Shown here piece after piece: positions 41,944 through 52,300 of a DNA stretch of 64,000 nucleotides. The position numbers and the translations under genes are program-made. The notes beneath the pieces were generated by a model that was not told where the DNA came from, did not search any database, and saw only the letters and a list, made by a program, of their open reading frames with translations. How positions within the stretch are numbered: the first letter of the stretch is position 1; every line of letters starts with the position of its first letter. Source of the stretch: Comamonadaceae bacterium (lineage in GTDB: Bacteria; Pseudomonadota; Gammaproteobacteria; Burkholderiales; Burkholderiaceae_C). The stretch covers positions 1-64,000 of the forward strand of contig CANFOS010000018.1 of the NCBI GenBank assembly GCA_947448735.1, given 5' to 3'.

Positions 41944-43038
41944 ATGTTTCTGCAAATTTCAAACCTGAGCATCCACTACCCGGGCCGCCCAAAGCCAGCG
42001 GTAGATGGAGTGTCTTTTACCTTACAGGCAGGAGACATTGGCGTGCTGATTGGCCCCTCAGGATGCGGCAAAACCACGCTGCTCCGGGCGGTGGCCGGGC
42101 TGGAGCGGGCACACAGCGGCAGCATCACGCTGGGGCCACACATCATCAGCAGCACCAGCGTCCACACGCCAGCCGAAAAGCGCCAGATGGGTATGGTGTT
42201 TCAGGACTACGCCCTCTTTCCGCACCTGGACGTGACAGGCAATGTGGCGTTTGGTATTGCCCATTTACCCGCACCACAGCGCGCACAGCGGGTGGCTGAG
42301 GTGCTGGCGCTGGTCGGCTTGCCCGCGGCCGGCAAGCGCTTTGCGCATGAGCTGTCGGGCGGCCAGCAGCAGCGCGTGGCACTGGCCCGGGCGCTGGCGC
42401 CGTCGCCACGACTTTTGTTGCTGGACGAGCCCTTTTCAAATCTGGATGTTGATTTGCGCGAGCGCCTGGCCCATGAGGTGCGGGGGATTTTGAAAGCAGC
42501 GGGCGCAACAGCGCTGTTTGTGACGCATGACCAGTTGGAGGCCTTTGCCATCGGCGACCAGATTGGCGTGATGCAGCAGGGCCAGCTGCACCAGTGGGGC
42601 GAAGCCTATGCTTTGTATCACCGGCCTGCTACCCGTTTTGTAGCAGACTTCATTGGCCACGGCGTGTTTGCGCATGCACATATTCAGCATCGGGCAGGCG
42701 GTGTGGTGGTCAGCACCGCGCTGGGCGATTTGACAGACTTGCAGGAATGCCCCGTCCCGAATGCCTATGAAGGCGGTCTGTGCGATGTGCTGCTGCGCGC
42801 CGACGACATCGTGCATGACGACAACGCGCCCGTCAAAGCGCAAATTGTGCGCAAGGCGTTTCGCGGCTCGGAGTTTTTATACACGCTGCAGCTGGCCACC
42901 GGCGAGACCCTGGTGGCCCATGTGCCGTCACATCACGACCATGCGCTGGGCGAGTGGATTGGCATACGCGCCCAGGTCGACCATGTGGTGACCTTCCCGC
43001 GCGCCGTCATCAAGAGCTCATCAGGCAAATCAGCCTAA
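41944..43038 (+). CDS. Ferric-iron-type ABC transporter ATPase (FbpC-like)
   Basis: This 364-residue ATPase has Walker A GPSGCGKTTLLRAVAG (37-52), Q-loop GMVFQDYALFPHLDV, signature HELSGGQQQRVALARALA and Walker B LLLLDEPFSNLDVDLRERLA. The C-terminal about 110 residues form a TOBE/FbpC-type regulatory domain (CDVLLRADDIVHDDNAPVKA). It is divergent from the fused permease gene and would energise the same importer. The Q-L-H-Q-W-G-E-A segment after the H-loop is common in FbpC/PotA relatives. Confidence 0.9.
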   Translation: MFLQISNLSIHYPGRPKPAVDGVSFTLQAGDIGVLIGPSGCGKTTLLRAVAGLERAHSGSITLGPHIISSTSVHTPAEKRQMGMVFQDYALFPHLDVTGNVAFGIAHLPAPQRAQRVAEVLALVGLPAAGKRFAHELSGGQQQRVALARALAPSPRLLLLDEPFSNLDVDLRERLAHEVRGILKAAGATALFVTHDQLEAFAIGDQIGVMQQGQLHQWGEAYALYHRPATRFVADFIGHGVFAHAHIQHRAGGVVVSTALGDLTDLQECPVPNAYEGGLCDVLLRADDIVHDDNAPVKAQIVRKAFRGSEFLYTLQLATGETLVAHVPSHHDHALGEWIGIRAQVDHVVTFPRAVIKSSSGKSA

Positions 43039-43784
43039 TCACGCAAATCAGCGACGGCCTGCTGCAAGGCCGCGGCCAAAGCCCGCCGGTCACGCCCCTG
43101 AGCAAATTGCGGCTCACCAAAATGAATCACCACCGCAATATGGGGGGTGGTCAGGGTGCGCCAGACCGACTGCGCCAGCGTGTCGTCCCCCACGTAGCAA
43201 GGCGCTGCACTGCGCTGGCCGGTGGTGGTGTCGATGAACTGCAATGCAACGGGCTGTATCGGCGCGTTGGCGGCGATCGCCGATTGAAAAAGGTTGGCAT
43301 GAAACGGCAGCAAGCCTGAACCGTCGGTGGTTGTGCCTTCAGGGAACACGCCCAGCACATCACCGGCCTGCAAACTGGCCGTCATGCTGTGCACCACGCG
43401 CATGGCGTCACGTCGGGACTCTCGGGTGATGAACAGCGTGCCAATGCCCGTGGCCAGCGCGCCAATGAACGGCCATTGCTGGATGTCGGCTTTGGACACA
43501 AAGCGGCAGAAACGGGCCGCGTGCAGGGCGGTGATGTCCAGCCAAGACATGTGGTTGGCCACCAAAAGCAGCGGACCGTTGAGCGCCGGCTTGCCCTTGA
43601 CGATCAATTGAATGCGGATGCATCGCAACATGGCCAGCGACCACGCCTGCGTGCGCAGCTGACGCTGCTCTGGCCCGAGTCGCGGGAACACCAGCAAGAT
43701 GGTGAAAAAGCCGATCAGGATGTGCAGCAGCGCACGCGCGAGCTTGACAATGGCGTTCAAACGATTCAATTCAAAGCGTTTCAA
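43035..43784 (-). CDS. plsC: 1-acyl-sn-glycerol-3-phosphate acyltransferase
   Basis: This 249-residue protein has an N-terminal hydrophobic helix (about 18-33), the catalytic H-x4-D in NHMSWLD (H78, D83), the glycerol-phosphate-binding FPEGTTTDGSG and a mid-region ITRESRRDAMRVV. These blocks define the PlsC/LPLAT family, which acylates lysophosphatidic acid to phosphatidic acid at the inner membrane. Its start overlaps the end of the pyrC' gene by 4 bases, so it is the last gene of the ruvX-pyrR-pyrB-pyrC'-plsC run. It is convergent with the ATPase gene, overlapping it by 4 bases. Confidence 0.92.
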   Translation of the reverse strand: MKRFELNRLNAIVKLARALLHILIGFFTILLVFPRLGPEQRQLRTQAWSLAMLRCIRIQLIVKGKPALNGPLLLVANHMSWLDITALHAARFCRFVSKADIQQWPFIGALATGIGTLFITRESRRDAMRVVHSMTASLQAGDVLGVFPEGTTTDGSGLLPFHANLFQSAIAANAPIQPVALQFIDTTTGQRSAAPCYVGDDTLAQSVWRTLTTPHIAVVIHFGEPQFAQGRDRRALAAALQQAVADLRD

Positions 43785-45088
43785 ACGTCAGCAGGTGATT
43801 GAAATGCAAGATGCCCGCCCACCAGCGTGTAGCGCACCTTGCCCGGCAGCAAATAACTTGAAAACGGCGTGTGCTTGCCCTGGCTGTGCAGGGCGGCGGG
43901 CGCTGCTGTCCACTCGGCCGCAGGATCGAACACACACACATCAGCCACACCGCCTTTGACGAGCTGGCCTGCGCTCAATGCCAGTGTGCCCAGTGATGCG
44001 CCAAGGACACGGGCCGGTGCGCTGGTCAGCACTTGCAGCGCGCGCATCAAGCCCTCTTTGTCGTTCTGATCGCCCCACTTCAAGGCCATCGACAACAACA
44101 ACTCCAGCCCGGTGGCGCCTGGCTCGGCCTCAGCGAAAGGCAGCGTTTTGGCATCTTCGTCCACCGGCGTGTGGTCTGACACCAGCGCGTCAATCGTGCC
44201 GTCTCGCAGCCCTTGGCGCAACGCGTCGCGGTCACGCTGCTGGCGCAGCGGTGGGTCCAGCCGCATGCGGCTGTCAAAGTAGCCAATGTCTGTGTCGGTC
44301 AAATGCAGGCTGTTGATGCTGACATCACAGGTCACGGCCAGGCCTTCTGCTTTGGCCTGCGCCACCAGCGCCACACCTGCGGCGCTGCTGATGCGGCAAA
44401 TATGCACCCTGGCACTTGTCGCGCGCATCAGTTCAAAAATGGTGTGCAACGCAATCGTTTCAGCCGCTACCGGCACCCCGCTCAAGCCCAGCCGTGTGGC
44501 CAACGAACCGCTGGCCGCCACGCCCTTGCCCAGATGCAACTCTTGAGGGCGCAGCCACACGCTGTACCCAAAGCTGGCGGCGTACTGCATGGCACGCATC
44601 AGCACCTGGGTACTGGCCAGCGGCACTTCAGCCTGGCTGAAACCGACGCAGCCCGATTCGGTCAGCTCGACCATTTCGGTCAGTGCCTCGCCATGCAGGC
44701 CGCGCGTTAAAGCGCCCAAAGGAAAGACGCGCGACTGGTGCAGCTTTTCGGCACGGAACTTGAGCATTTCCACCAGGCCAGGCTCGTCAAGCACGGGGTC
44801 CGTATCAGGCGGGCACACCAGGCTGGTGACACCGCCAGCCACCGCAGCGGCGAGCTCGCTTTCCAGCATGCCTTCATGTTCATAGCCTGGCTCGCGCAGG
44901 CGGGCCGACAAATCAATCAGGCCGGGAGCAACCACACAGCCAGTGGCATCGATGGTTTTGTTGGCGGCAAAGTCTGGTCCGGTCTGGCCGATGGACACAA
45001 TCCGGCCACCCGCAATCGCCACGTCGCACACCGCGTCGAACTTGGATGCCGGGTCCATCACGCGGCCGTTTTTAATGAGTATTTTCAT
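43781..45088 (-). CDS. Dihydroorotase-like protein, catalytically inactive subunit (PyrC')
   Basis: This 435-residue amidohydrolase-fold protein contains [20 protein letters not shown] (53-72). Active dihydroorotases have D-x-H-x-H-x-R-E-P-G here; S61 and R63 stand in place of the metal histidines. [10 protein letters not shown] further on also departs from the active-enzyme H-x-S/T pattern. A non-catalytic dihydroorotase is known as a structural partner of aspartate transcarbamoylase in Pseudomonas and other proteobacteria, where it holds the PyrB dodecamer. The gene overlaps pyrB by 4 bases, so the same complex is expected. A functional pyrC should be elsewhere in the genome. Confidence 0.92.
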   Translation of the reverse strand: MKILIKNGRVMDPASKFDAVCDVAIAGGRIVSIGQTGPDFAANKTIDATGCVVAPGLIDLSARLREPGYEHEGMLESELAAAVAGGVTSLVCPPDTDPVLDEPGLVEMLKFRAEKLHQSRVFPLGALTRGLHGEALTEMVELTESGCVGFSQAEVPLASTQVLMRAMQYAASFGYSVWLRPQELHLGKGVAASGSLATRLGLSGVPVAAETIALHTIFELMRATSARVHICRISSAAGVALVAQAKAEGLAVTCDVSINSLHLTDTDIGYFDSRMRLDPPLRQQRDRDALRQGLRDGTIDALVSDHTPVDEDAKTLPFAEAEPGATGLELLLSMALKWGDQNDKEGLMRALQVLTSAPARVLGASLGTLALSAGQLVKGGVADVCVFDPAAEWTAAPAALHSQGKHTPFSSYLLPGKVRYTLVGGHLAFQSPADV

Positions 45089-46047
45089 GCTTCATTTCCT
45101 GCGACGATGCTCATCACGGCCATGCGGACTGCAATGCCAAACGTGACCTGCGGCAAGATGACGCTTTGCGTGCCGTCGACCACGGCAGAGTCAATTTCAA
45201 CGCCCCGATTGATCGGCCCGGGGTGCATAACGATGGCATCGGATTTGGCGAGTTTTAGCTTTTCAGGTGTCAGGCCAAAGCTTTTGAAAAACTCTTGGCT
45301 GCTGGGCAACAGCGCGCCGGTCATGCGTTCGTTTTGCAGGCGCAGCATGATGATGACGTCAGCACCCTTGATGCCTTCTTCGAGTGTGTTGCAGACGCGC
45401 ACCCCCATCTGGGCCATGTCGCCGGGCACCAGGGTTTTGGGGCCCACCACGCGCACCTCGGGGCAACCCAATGTGGTGAGCGCATGAATGTCAGAACGGG
45501 CGACCCGTGAATGCAGAACATCACCGACGATCGCTACGGTCAGGTTGGTGAAGTCTTTTTTGTAATGCCGGATGGTGTACATGTCCAGCAGCCCCTGAGT
45601 GGGGTGTGCATGCCTGCCGTCGCCTGCATTGATGACATGCACATGCGGGGCCACGTGCTGGGCAATCAGATAAGGCGCACCTGACTCGCTGTGCCGCACC
45701 ACAAAAATATCAGCTGCCATCGCACTCAAATTGGCGATGGTGTCCAGCAGAGATTCACCCTTGGTGGCTGACGAACGGGCAATGTCCAGCGTGATGACAT
45801 CAGCCGACAGCCGCGTGGCAGCAATGTCAAAGGTCGTGCGGGTGCGGGTGGAGTTTTCAAAAAACAGGTTGAAAACACTTTTGCCGCGCAGCAGCGGCAC
45901 CTTTTTGACCTCGCGGTCGCTGACCGACACAAAGTTCGCGGCTGTGTCGAGGATGTGCATCAACGTGGCTTTGGGCAAGCCTTCGGTTGACAGCAGATGA
46001 ATCAGTTCGCCGTTTTTATTGAGCTGCGGGTTACGTTTGTAGAGCAC
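45085..46047 (-). CDS. pyrB: Aspartate carbamoyltransferase catalytic subunit
   Basis: This 320-residue enzyme has the carbamoyl-phosphate motif [18 protein letters not shown] (about 64-81), [20 protein letters not shown] and [19 protein letters not shown], and the C-terminal [19 protein letters not shown]. It condenses carbamoyl phosphate with aspartate in the second step of pyrimidine synthesis. It has no linked pyrI; the inactive dihydroorotase downstream replaces a regulatory chain. It is 12 bases downstream of pyrR. Confidence 0.96.
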   Translation of the reverse strand: MLYKRNPQLNKNGELIHLLSTEGLPKATLMHILDTAANFVSVSDREVKKVPLLRGKSVFNLFFENSTRTRTTFDIAATRLSADVITLDIARSSATKGESLLDTIANLSAMAADIFVVRHSESGAPYLIAQHVAPHVHVINAGDGRHAHPTQGLLDMYTIRHYKKDFTNLTVAIVGDVLHSRVARSDIHALTTLGCPEVRVVGPKTLVPGDMAQMGVRVCNTLEEGIKGADVIIMLRLQNERMTGALLPSSQEFFKSFGLTPEKLKLAKSDAIVMHPGPINRGVEIDSAVVDGTQSVILPQVTFGIAVRMAVMSIVAGNEA

Positions 46048-46059
46048 CTGGGCCCCTCC

Positions 46060-46566
46060 TTACCTGTCCTGTACTTCAAAACTAAAACTACCGTCTGCAA
46101 GCCGGGCCAGCGCGAGGCTTTGCGAGGCGGGCAGTGCGACGCGAGCCATCGCCAGGTCAGGCTGCACTGGCAATTCACGGCCACCCCGGTCGACCAGCAC
46201 CACCAGCTTGACGCTGGCGGGGCGACCATAGTCGAACAGCTCATTGATGACGGCGCGCAGCGTGCGGCCGGTGTACAGCACATCGTCGACCACCACCAGA
46301 TGCGCGCCGTTCACGTCAAACGGCAGTTGCGTCTGGCTGCTCGATGCCAGGCCACGCTTGGCAAAATCATCGCGGTGCATGGCTGAAGACAGCGTGCCGA
46401 CTTTGCCCGGCTGCTTCAGGTCAAGCTGCAGACGCTCAGCCAGCCAGACCCCGCCAGAAGCGATGCCCACAAGTTGAACGGGCTCTGACGAAGTGGCCAT
46501 CAGCAGCTGCATGGCTTTGAGCAAATCGCGGTACAGCGCCTCGGCATCCAGTGTCAGGCTACTCAT
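46060..46566 (-). CDS. pyrR: PyrR bifunctional protein (uracil phosphoribosyltransferase-like)
   Basis: This 168-residue type I phosphoribosyltransferase has the PRPP loop LVVVDDVLYTGRTLRAVINE (about 90-109). VGIASGGVWLAERLQL and the family's P-A-S-V-K-L-V-V-L-V-D-R-G-G-R-E-L-P follow. In Gram-positive bacteria PyrR is an RNA-binding attenuator of pyr operons. In betaproteobacteria it sits upstream of pyrB, and its regulatory role is less certain. No obvious attenuator is visible in the short leader to pyrB. It overlaps ruvX by 8 bases. Confidence 0.94.
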   Translation of the reverse strand: MSSLTLDAEALYRDLLKAMQLLMATSSEPVQLVGIASGGVWLAERLQLDLKQPGKVGTLSSAMHRDDFAKRGLASSSQTQLPFDVNGAHLVVVDDVLYTGRTLRAVINELFDYGRPASVKLVVLVDRGGRELPVQPDLAMARVALPASQSLALARLADGSFSFEVQDR

Positions 46567-46969
46567 GGGGCAAGCTCCTTAAAAACTGTTCAAGAATAAT
46601 GCAGGCCGATGCGGCGTCGGCGTCTTTAGCACCACTGGCGATGGCTTCGGTGGTGCTGTAGCGCTCGTCAACCTCAAAGACTGGCAGCGAGAACTCGGCG
46701 CGCAGCTGGCGCGCAAACTTGCGGGCGCGGGCGGTGTTCTCGTGGGCAGCACCGTCAGGGTGAAAGGGAACACCCACCACCAGGGCATCGGGTTGCCACT
46801 CCTTGACCCGAAGGCCAACTGCCGCGAGGCGTTGGTCGTTGTTGGCGGTGATGGTGAGCTGCGGACTGGCCGTGCGGGTCAGCCGGTTGCCAGCGGCAAC
46901 GCCGGTGCGCTTGATGCCGAAATCGAAAGCTAAAAAGGTTTGCAGGCCGATGGTACTTTTTTGACTCAT
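46559..46969 (-). CDS. ruvX: Putative Holliday junction resolvase RuvX (YqgF)
   Basis: This 136-residue RNase H-fold protein starts MSQKSTIGLQTFLAFDFGIK followed by RTGVAAGN, the G-x-K-R-x-G-V-A motif with the first catalytic aspartate (D16). VVGVPFHPDGAAHENTARAR and VFEVDERYSTTEA with a terminal D-A-x-S-A-x-I-I-L-E-x-F-L are diagnostic. In E. coli the homologue acts in 16S rRNA 5'-end maturation. It is adjacent to yqgE/algH, as in many proteobacteria, with a palindromic spacer between them. Confidence 0.94.
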   Translation of the reverse strand: MSQKSTIGLQTFLAFDFGIKRTGVAAGNRLTRTASPQLTITANNDQRLAAVGLRVKEWQPDALVVGVPFHPDGAAHENTARARKFARQLRAEFSLPVFEVDERYSTTEAIASGAKDADAASACIILEQFLRSLPHE

Positions 46970-46981
46970 GTTTGCCTATAG

Positions 46982-47099
46982 AAATTCGATGTTCAGGATG
47001 CAGGGCAAGGCGCACGGAACGGAGGACACCGGAATGCACTTGCGTGCATGAGGATTCCGAGTACCGTGCAACGCGGCCATGCGCCTGAACATCGGATTT
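46982..47099. repeat. Large intergenic inverted repeat between yqgE and ruvX
   Basis: AAATTCGATGTTCAGG (46982-46997) and CCTGAACATCGGATTT (47084-47099) pair with one mismatch. An inner GGAATGCA/TGCAT...ATTCC hairpin and a partly paired GCACGG/CCGTGC segment make a nearly continuous 118-nt stem-loop. It fills the gap between two genes on the same strand and could process or attenuate the yqgE-ruvX transcript. Confidence 0.75.
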
Positions 47100-47111
47100 A
47101 TTTAGGCAAAC

Positions 47112-47699
47112 TCATGAGTGGCCCGCCTCAGGGGACAACATCCAGCTTTGCAGGCCCAGCAGCAGCAGGGCTTTGTCGTAGCGCTGTTCGACCGGTGTGT
47201 CAAAAATCACCGCTGGGTCAGCCCCCACGGTCAGCCAGCTGTTGTCAGAAATCTCAGACTCCAGCTGGCCCTGACCCCAGGACGAGTAGCCCAGCGAGAT
47301 GAACACCTTGCGCGGCCCATAGCCTGTCGACAGGGCTTCGAGCACGTCTTTGGAGGTGGTCATTTCCAGACCGCCGGGAATGGTCATGGTTGACGCGTAA
47401 ATGGACTCGTTGCCCGGCATGACGCACTCGTGCAGCACGAAACCGCGTTCGGTTTGCACTGGGCCACCTTGAAACACGGGTAACTGCGTCAGGTCTTCCC
47501 GGTTGAGCGGCAGCTCGACTTTTTCAAACAACTTTTTCAGGTTGATGTCGCTGGGTTTGTTGATGACCAGGCCGAGTGCGCCGCGCTCGGAGTGTTCGCA
47601 CATGTAAATCACGCTTTTGGCGAAAGTCTCGTCCTGAAGACCGGGCATGGCGATCAGAAAGTGATGCGTGAAGTTGGTTGGATCGGTTTCCATGCTCAT
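47112..47699 (-). CDS. YqgE/AlgH family protein (DUF179)
   Basis: This 195-residue protein includes FTHHFLIAMPGLQDETFAKS, VIYMCEHSERGALGLVINKP, VFQGGPVQTERGFVLHE and SLGYSSWGQGQLESEISDNS, all hallmarks of YqgE/AlgH (UPF0301). In Pseudomonas AlgH influences alginate production and affects redox homeostasis, but the biochemical function is unknown. It is upstream of ruvX, the classical pair. Confidence 0.94.
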   Translation of the reverse strand: MSMETDPTNFTHHFLIAMPGLQDETFAKSVIYMCEHSERGALGLVINKPSDINLKKLFEKVELPLNREDLTQLPVFQGGPVQTERGFVLHECVMPGNESIYASTMTIPGGLEMTTSKDVLEALSTGYGPRKVFISLGYSSWGQGQLESEISDNSWLTVGADPAVIFDTPVEQRYDKALLLLGLQSWMLSPEAGHS

Positions 47700-47774
47700 C
47701 TTTTGATTTTACGCGACAGTCGGGTTGAGGCATTGAAAACCAAACGGGTCCAGCAGATTCGATACCATCGGGCC

Positions 47775-49250
47775 ATGCAAAAAAAATATCCTGTGGGGTT
47801 GATGTGGTTCAGGCGCGACCTGCGCGCTTTTGACAACGCCGCCCTGCACCACGCGCTGAAAAGCTGCCAACAGGTGCATTGTGTTTTTGTGTTTGACCGC
47901 GAGATTCTGGACACCCTGCCTCGACAAGACCGGCGGGTGGAGTTTATCTGGGAAGCCATCACTGAACTCCATGAGCAGCTGGCGCTGCTGGCCGCCAAAC
48001 ACAAGACAAAAGGCGCGGGCCTGATCGTGCAGCATGCAGTCGCCAGTGACGCCGTGCCCAAGCTGTGCGAGCAACTGAGCGTCGATGCGGTGTTTACCAA
48101 CCACGACTACGAGCCACAAGCCCTGGCCCGTGATGCCAAGGTACAAGCCCTGCTGGAAAAGCAAGGCACAGCGTTTCACAGCTTCAAGGACCATGTGATT
48201 TTTGAGCGTGACGAAGTACTGACGCTGGCCAGCAAGCCCTACAGTGTGTTTACGCCCTATAAAAACGCGTGGCTGAAAAAGGTGGATGCTTTTTATGTGA
48301 AGCCCTATCCGATTGAGAGCTACGCCGCCGCACTGGCAACGCTGCCTGTCAGTCATCAAAAGGGCTTGCCGAGCATGCAAGCCCTGGGTTTTGAAAAAAC
48401 CAATCTGCACACGCTCAAAATACCCACCGGTACAACGGGCGGCGCGCAACTGTTTGATGAATTTGCAAGCCGCATGGATGCGTACAGCGACACGCGTAAC
48501 TTTCCGGCGGTCAAAGGGCCGAGCTATCTGGGTGTGCATTTGCGATTTGGCACCGTGTCGATTCGGCAACTGGCTAGCGCCGGGTTAGCACAACAAGGCG
48601 CTGGCAGTGTGGGCGCCGCCGTGTGGCTGAGCGAGCTGATCTGGCGCGATTTTTACGCGCAGATTCTGGCCAACTTTCCGCATGCGGCCAACCAGGCTTT
48701 CAAGGCCGATTACGACAAAATTCAGTGGGAGCAAGGCGACGCGGCCCGAAGCCTGTTTGCTGCCTGGTGTGAAGGCCGAACCGGCTACCCGATGGTTGAT
48801 GCTGCGATGGCGCAGATCAACCAGACGGGCTACATGCACAACCGCTTGAGGATGGTGGTGGCCAGCTTTTTGACCAAAGATCTTGGGCTGGACTGGCGCT
48901 GGGGCGAACGCTACTTTGCTGAAAAGCTCAACGACTTTGACCTGTCGGCCAACAACGGCGGCTGGCAGTGGGCGGCCAGCAGTGGCTGCGACGCCCAGCC
49001 GTACTTCAGAATCTTTAACCCCACCAGCCAGAGCGAAAAGTTTGATGCAGACGGCAAGTTCATTCGCCGCTATTTGCCGCAACTGGCGAAACTTTCCAGC
49101 AAGGCGATTCATGCGCCCTGGCTGGCCGCGCCACTAGAGCTGATGGCAGCGGGCGTTGAACTGGGTAAAAATTATCCGTACCCCGTCGTCAAACATGACG
49201 AAGCCAGGGCACTGACCTTGCAGCGCTATGCGGTGGTGAAAAAAAATTGA
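47775..49250 (+). CDS. phrB: Deoxyribodipyrimidine photo-lyase (CPD photolyase)
   Basis: The start is ATG 47775 (MQKKYPVGLMWFRRDLRAFD), since the longer frame overlaps yqgE; this gives 491 residues. The N-terminal Rossmann-like antenna domain is followed by the FAD-binding helical domain, with RTGYPMVDAAMAQINQTGYM, HNRLRMVVASFLTKDLGLDW and NDFDLSANNGGWQWAASSGC then DAQPYFRIFNP. The W-x-W and D-A-Q-P-x-F-R-I-F-N-P residues are those of class I CPD photolyases. It repairs UV-induced cyclobutane dimers using light. It stands alone, divergent from yqgE. Confidence 0.96.
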   Translation: MQKKYPVGLMWFRRDLRAFDNAALHHALKSCQQVHCVFVFDREILDTLPRQDRRVEFIWEAITELHEQLALLAAKHKTKGAGLIVQHAVASDAVPKLCEQLSVDAVFTNHDYEPQALARDAKVQALLEKQGTAFHSFKDHVIFERDEVLTLASKPYSVFTPYKNAWLKKVDAFYVKPYPIESYAAALATLPVSHQKGLPSMQALGFEKTNLHTLKIPTGTTGGAQLFDEFASRMDAYSDTRNFPAVKGPSYLGVHLRFGTVSIRQLASAGLAQQGAGSVGAAVWLSELIWRDFYAQILANFPHAANQAFKADYDKIQWEQGDAARSLFAAWCEGRTGYPMVDAAMAQINQTGYMHNRLRMVVASFLTKDLGLDWRWGERYFAEKLNDFDLSANNGGWQWAASSGCDAQPYFRIFNPTSQSEKFDADGKFIRRYLPQLAKLSSKAIHAPWLAAPLELMAAGVELGKNYPYPVVKHDEARALTLQRYAVVKKN

Positions 49251-49270
49251 TCGGATGAGTTTGCAAAAAT

Positions 49271-49320
49271 GCTATATTTTTAGTAGCATTTAGCGCTTAT
49301 AAAAATAGGCTCTAAAGCCG
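49271..49320 (+). repeat. Dispersed AT-rich repeat
   Basis: GCTATATTTTTAGTAGCATT, then TAGCGCTTATAAAAATAGGC, then TCTAAAGCCG shows the same GCTAT...TAGTAGC...TAGCGC...GGCT layout as the copy at 61635. It lies between the convergent photolyase and chpA genes. Confidence 0.72.
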
Positions 49321-49334
49321 ATTTGGCGGGGAAA

Positions 49335-52300
49335 TCAAGCGGCAACTTCCAGACCGCAATAATGCCTTACCAGGCTGATCAGCTCGTCTTCCGCATACGG
49401 TTTGCCTAGATAGTGGTCAACGCCCAACTCTTTGGCGTGTTCGCGGTGCTTTTGCGCGATACGCGAGGTGATCATCACGATGGGCAGCTTGGCCAGACGT
49501 GCATCGCCGCGAATGTTGCGGGCCAGGTCAAAGCCGTCCATGCGCGGCATTTCAATGTCCGACAGGACCACTGCGGGCAATTCGTCCTGCAATCGCTCAA
49601 GGGCTTGCAAACCGTCAGCAGCTATCACCACCCGAAAGCCCTCACGCTGCAGCAGGCGCTGCGTGACGCGGCGCACGGTGATCGAGTCATCCACCACCAG
49701 GACAAGCGGCATCTGAGGTGGGGCAGCAACCATGTGGGCAGACTTGAGCTTGTCGTTGCCAGACCGCTCCAGCATGTGCGGCTCGGCACTGTCGCCGCTC
49801 ATGGCACGGGCCTGATCGCCATACATCGATGCGAGCACGACGGGGTTGTAAATCAGCACGACGGCGCCCGATGCCAGCACCGACATGCCTGCCAGACCCG
49901 GCAAACGGGACAGCTGTGGCCCTAGATTTTTAACCACCACCTCCTGGTTGCCCAGCACCTCGTCCACATGCAAGGCAACGCGCTGCGCGGCACTGCGGAA
50001 AATCACGACCGGTGTTGTCTTACCCTGAACTTCAGCGCTTTGGGCAGAAGACTGGAGCAAAGCGCCCGACCAGAAGAAAGGAACGGTATCGCCTGCCACA
50101 TCCAGCGAGCCGGTGTTGTAGGCCTGCTGGAGTTCTTGGGCAGTGCTGCGGCGCACCGTCTCCACCACGTTGGTGGGCACCCCGACAGCCAGGCTGCCGC
50201 TGCGAATCATCACCACCTGGGTCACCGCGGTGGTCAGTGGCAACACCAGTTTGAACCGGGTGCCTTTGCCTGCAACCGTGGTTGTCTCAATCCGGCCACC
50301 GACGCTGTTGACCTCTGAAAGCACCACATCCATGCCGATGCCGCGGCCGGACAGTTCCGTGACCTGTGCGGCGGTTGTGAAACCCGGCATAAAAATCAGG
50401 TTGGCTGCCTGCTGGTCATCCATGGGCTGGTCAGGCTGGACCAGACCGGAACTGATGGCTTTTTCGCGAATGCGTACCAGGTCAAGGCCGGCACCGTCGT
50501 CGCTGAACTGGACCGACACGTCGTTGCCTTCCTGGCGCAGTTCAACGGTGATCAGGCCTGCAGCGTCCTTGCCAGCGGCGCTTCGTACTGCTGCGCTCTC
50601 AATACCGTGGGCAACGCAGTTGCGCAGCAGATGTTCGAAAGATGGGGTCATGCGGTCCAGCATGCCGCGGTCCATTTCGATGGTGGCTCCTAGCAAGTCA
50701 AGCTTGACCTGCTTGCCCGTGTCTTTGGAGGCCTGCCGCACCACCCGGTACAGGCGATCAGAAATACCTTCAAACTCCACCATGCGGGTGCGCAGCAAGT
50801 CGCGTTGCAACTCCCGCGTTTGGCGCGCCTGGGCGATCAAATCGTCTTCGGTGGCATCTACCGTGCGCTGCAAGGTACGCTGCACAGTCGCCACGTCATT
50901 GACCGACTCAGCCATCATGCGGGTCAGCTCCTGCACGCGGGTAAACCGGTCGAACTCCAGCGGGTCAAAACCGGCCTGCAGCTCTTTGGCCTGGGCCAAA
51001 CGCGACTGCATCTGGGTGTCTGCCTGAAATTCGATGTCACGCAGTTGCGTGCGCAAACGATTCAAGTTGTCCGTCATGTCGCCAAGTGAGCTTCGCAACT
51101 GGTTGAGCTCGGCCTCAAGACGGGAACGGGTGATCATGACCTCACCGGCCTGGTTGATCATTCGGTCCAGCAACTGCGACCGCACACGGATGGAAGCAGT
51201 AGCGGCTTGGCGCAGCGGCTGCCGGACCATGATTTGCGGTGCTGGAACCATGCCTTTGCTGAGCACAGGCGGAGGCGATGATGCGGCAAAACCAGCAACA
51301 GATGCCGTGGTTTCATCAGCCATCTGCTCCGCCGTCATCTCAGCCTTCAAGGCAGTTGGAGAAGGTTCTGCAAAAGCCGCTGCTGCATGGCTGGCATCAA
51401 CGCGACGCAGCACTTCCAGCGTGTTTTGCATCGCGTCAAAGCGGGTCAGCAGGGGTTCAAAGTCTTGCGTTGCGGCGGCGTCAGAACCCAAAAACTCAAT
51501 TTCGGACTCAATCCGGTGTGCCATATCACCTAACCGCAAAGCGCCTGCCAGTCGGGCACTGCCTTTGAGCGTATGCAGAACGCGGAGCACTTCCATGCGG
51601 GCGCCCAGATTGTCTGGCCGTGCCGACCATTGGCGAAGCGCGCCACCAAGCTGGGGCATCAGCTCAGCGGCTTCCTCGTCAAAAATGGGGAACAGTTCTG
51701 CGTCAATGGCATCAACAGCATCAATCTCGTCATCGTCCAAAAAGCTGGTAACGGACGGTGCTTGCGATGAAGCTGCTGGCGCGAAAATTTGGCCGGCAAC
51801 AGCAGCCCTTGGTGAGACCGCCGCCAAATGCAGTGTCGAGACGGGGGCCGGCGTGACTGGTTCGGCAGCAGGTGATGCAGACAAGGATTCAAGCGCAGAT
51901 TTGCGCTCGACTTCAACCGCGGAAAAATCTAGCGCGCGCAGTTGTGCCAGCACATCAGCGTCGGCTTTCTTGAGGAATCCGGCCGCGAACTGATGCAGCA
52001 GCCTGCGGATGTCTTCGGCAGCCTGGATGAACAAGCCAGCATACTGCTCTGCAGTGGCGGGTGAGTAACCGGTTTGTGAATGTTGCAGCGCGTGTTCTAG
52101 GGCGCGCGCCATGTCCGAGACGGGCACAAGACCGACGGTCGCTGAACTGCCAGCCAGAGAATGTGCGAACGAAACCGTTGAATCAGCGACCGGGTGGCTG
52201 CGTTCCATGGCCCATTCAGTCACCTCGTTGACCAGTCGCCTTGACCATTCATCGGCCTCATTGAGGTAAACGTTGTACAGAGCTATTCCAATCCGCAAGC

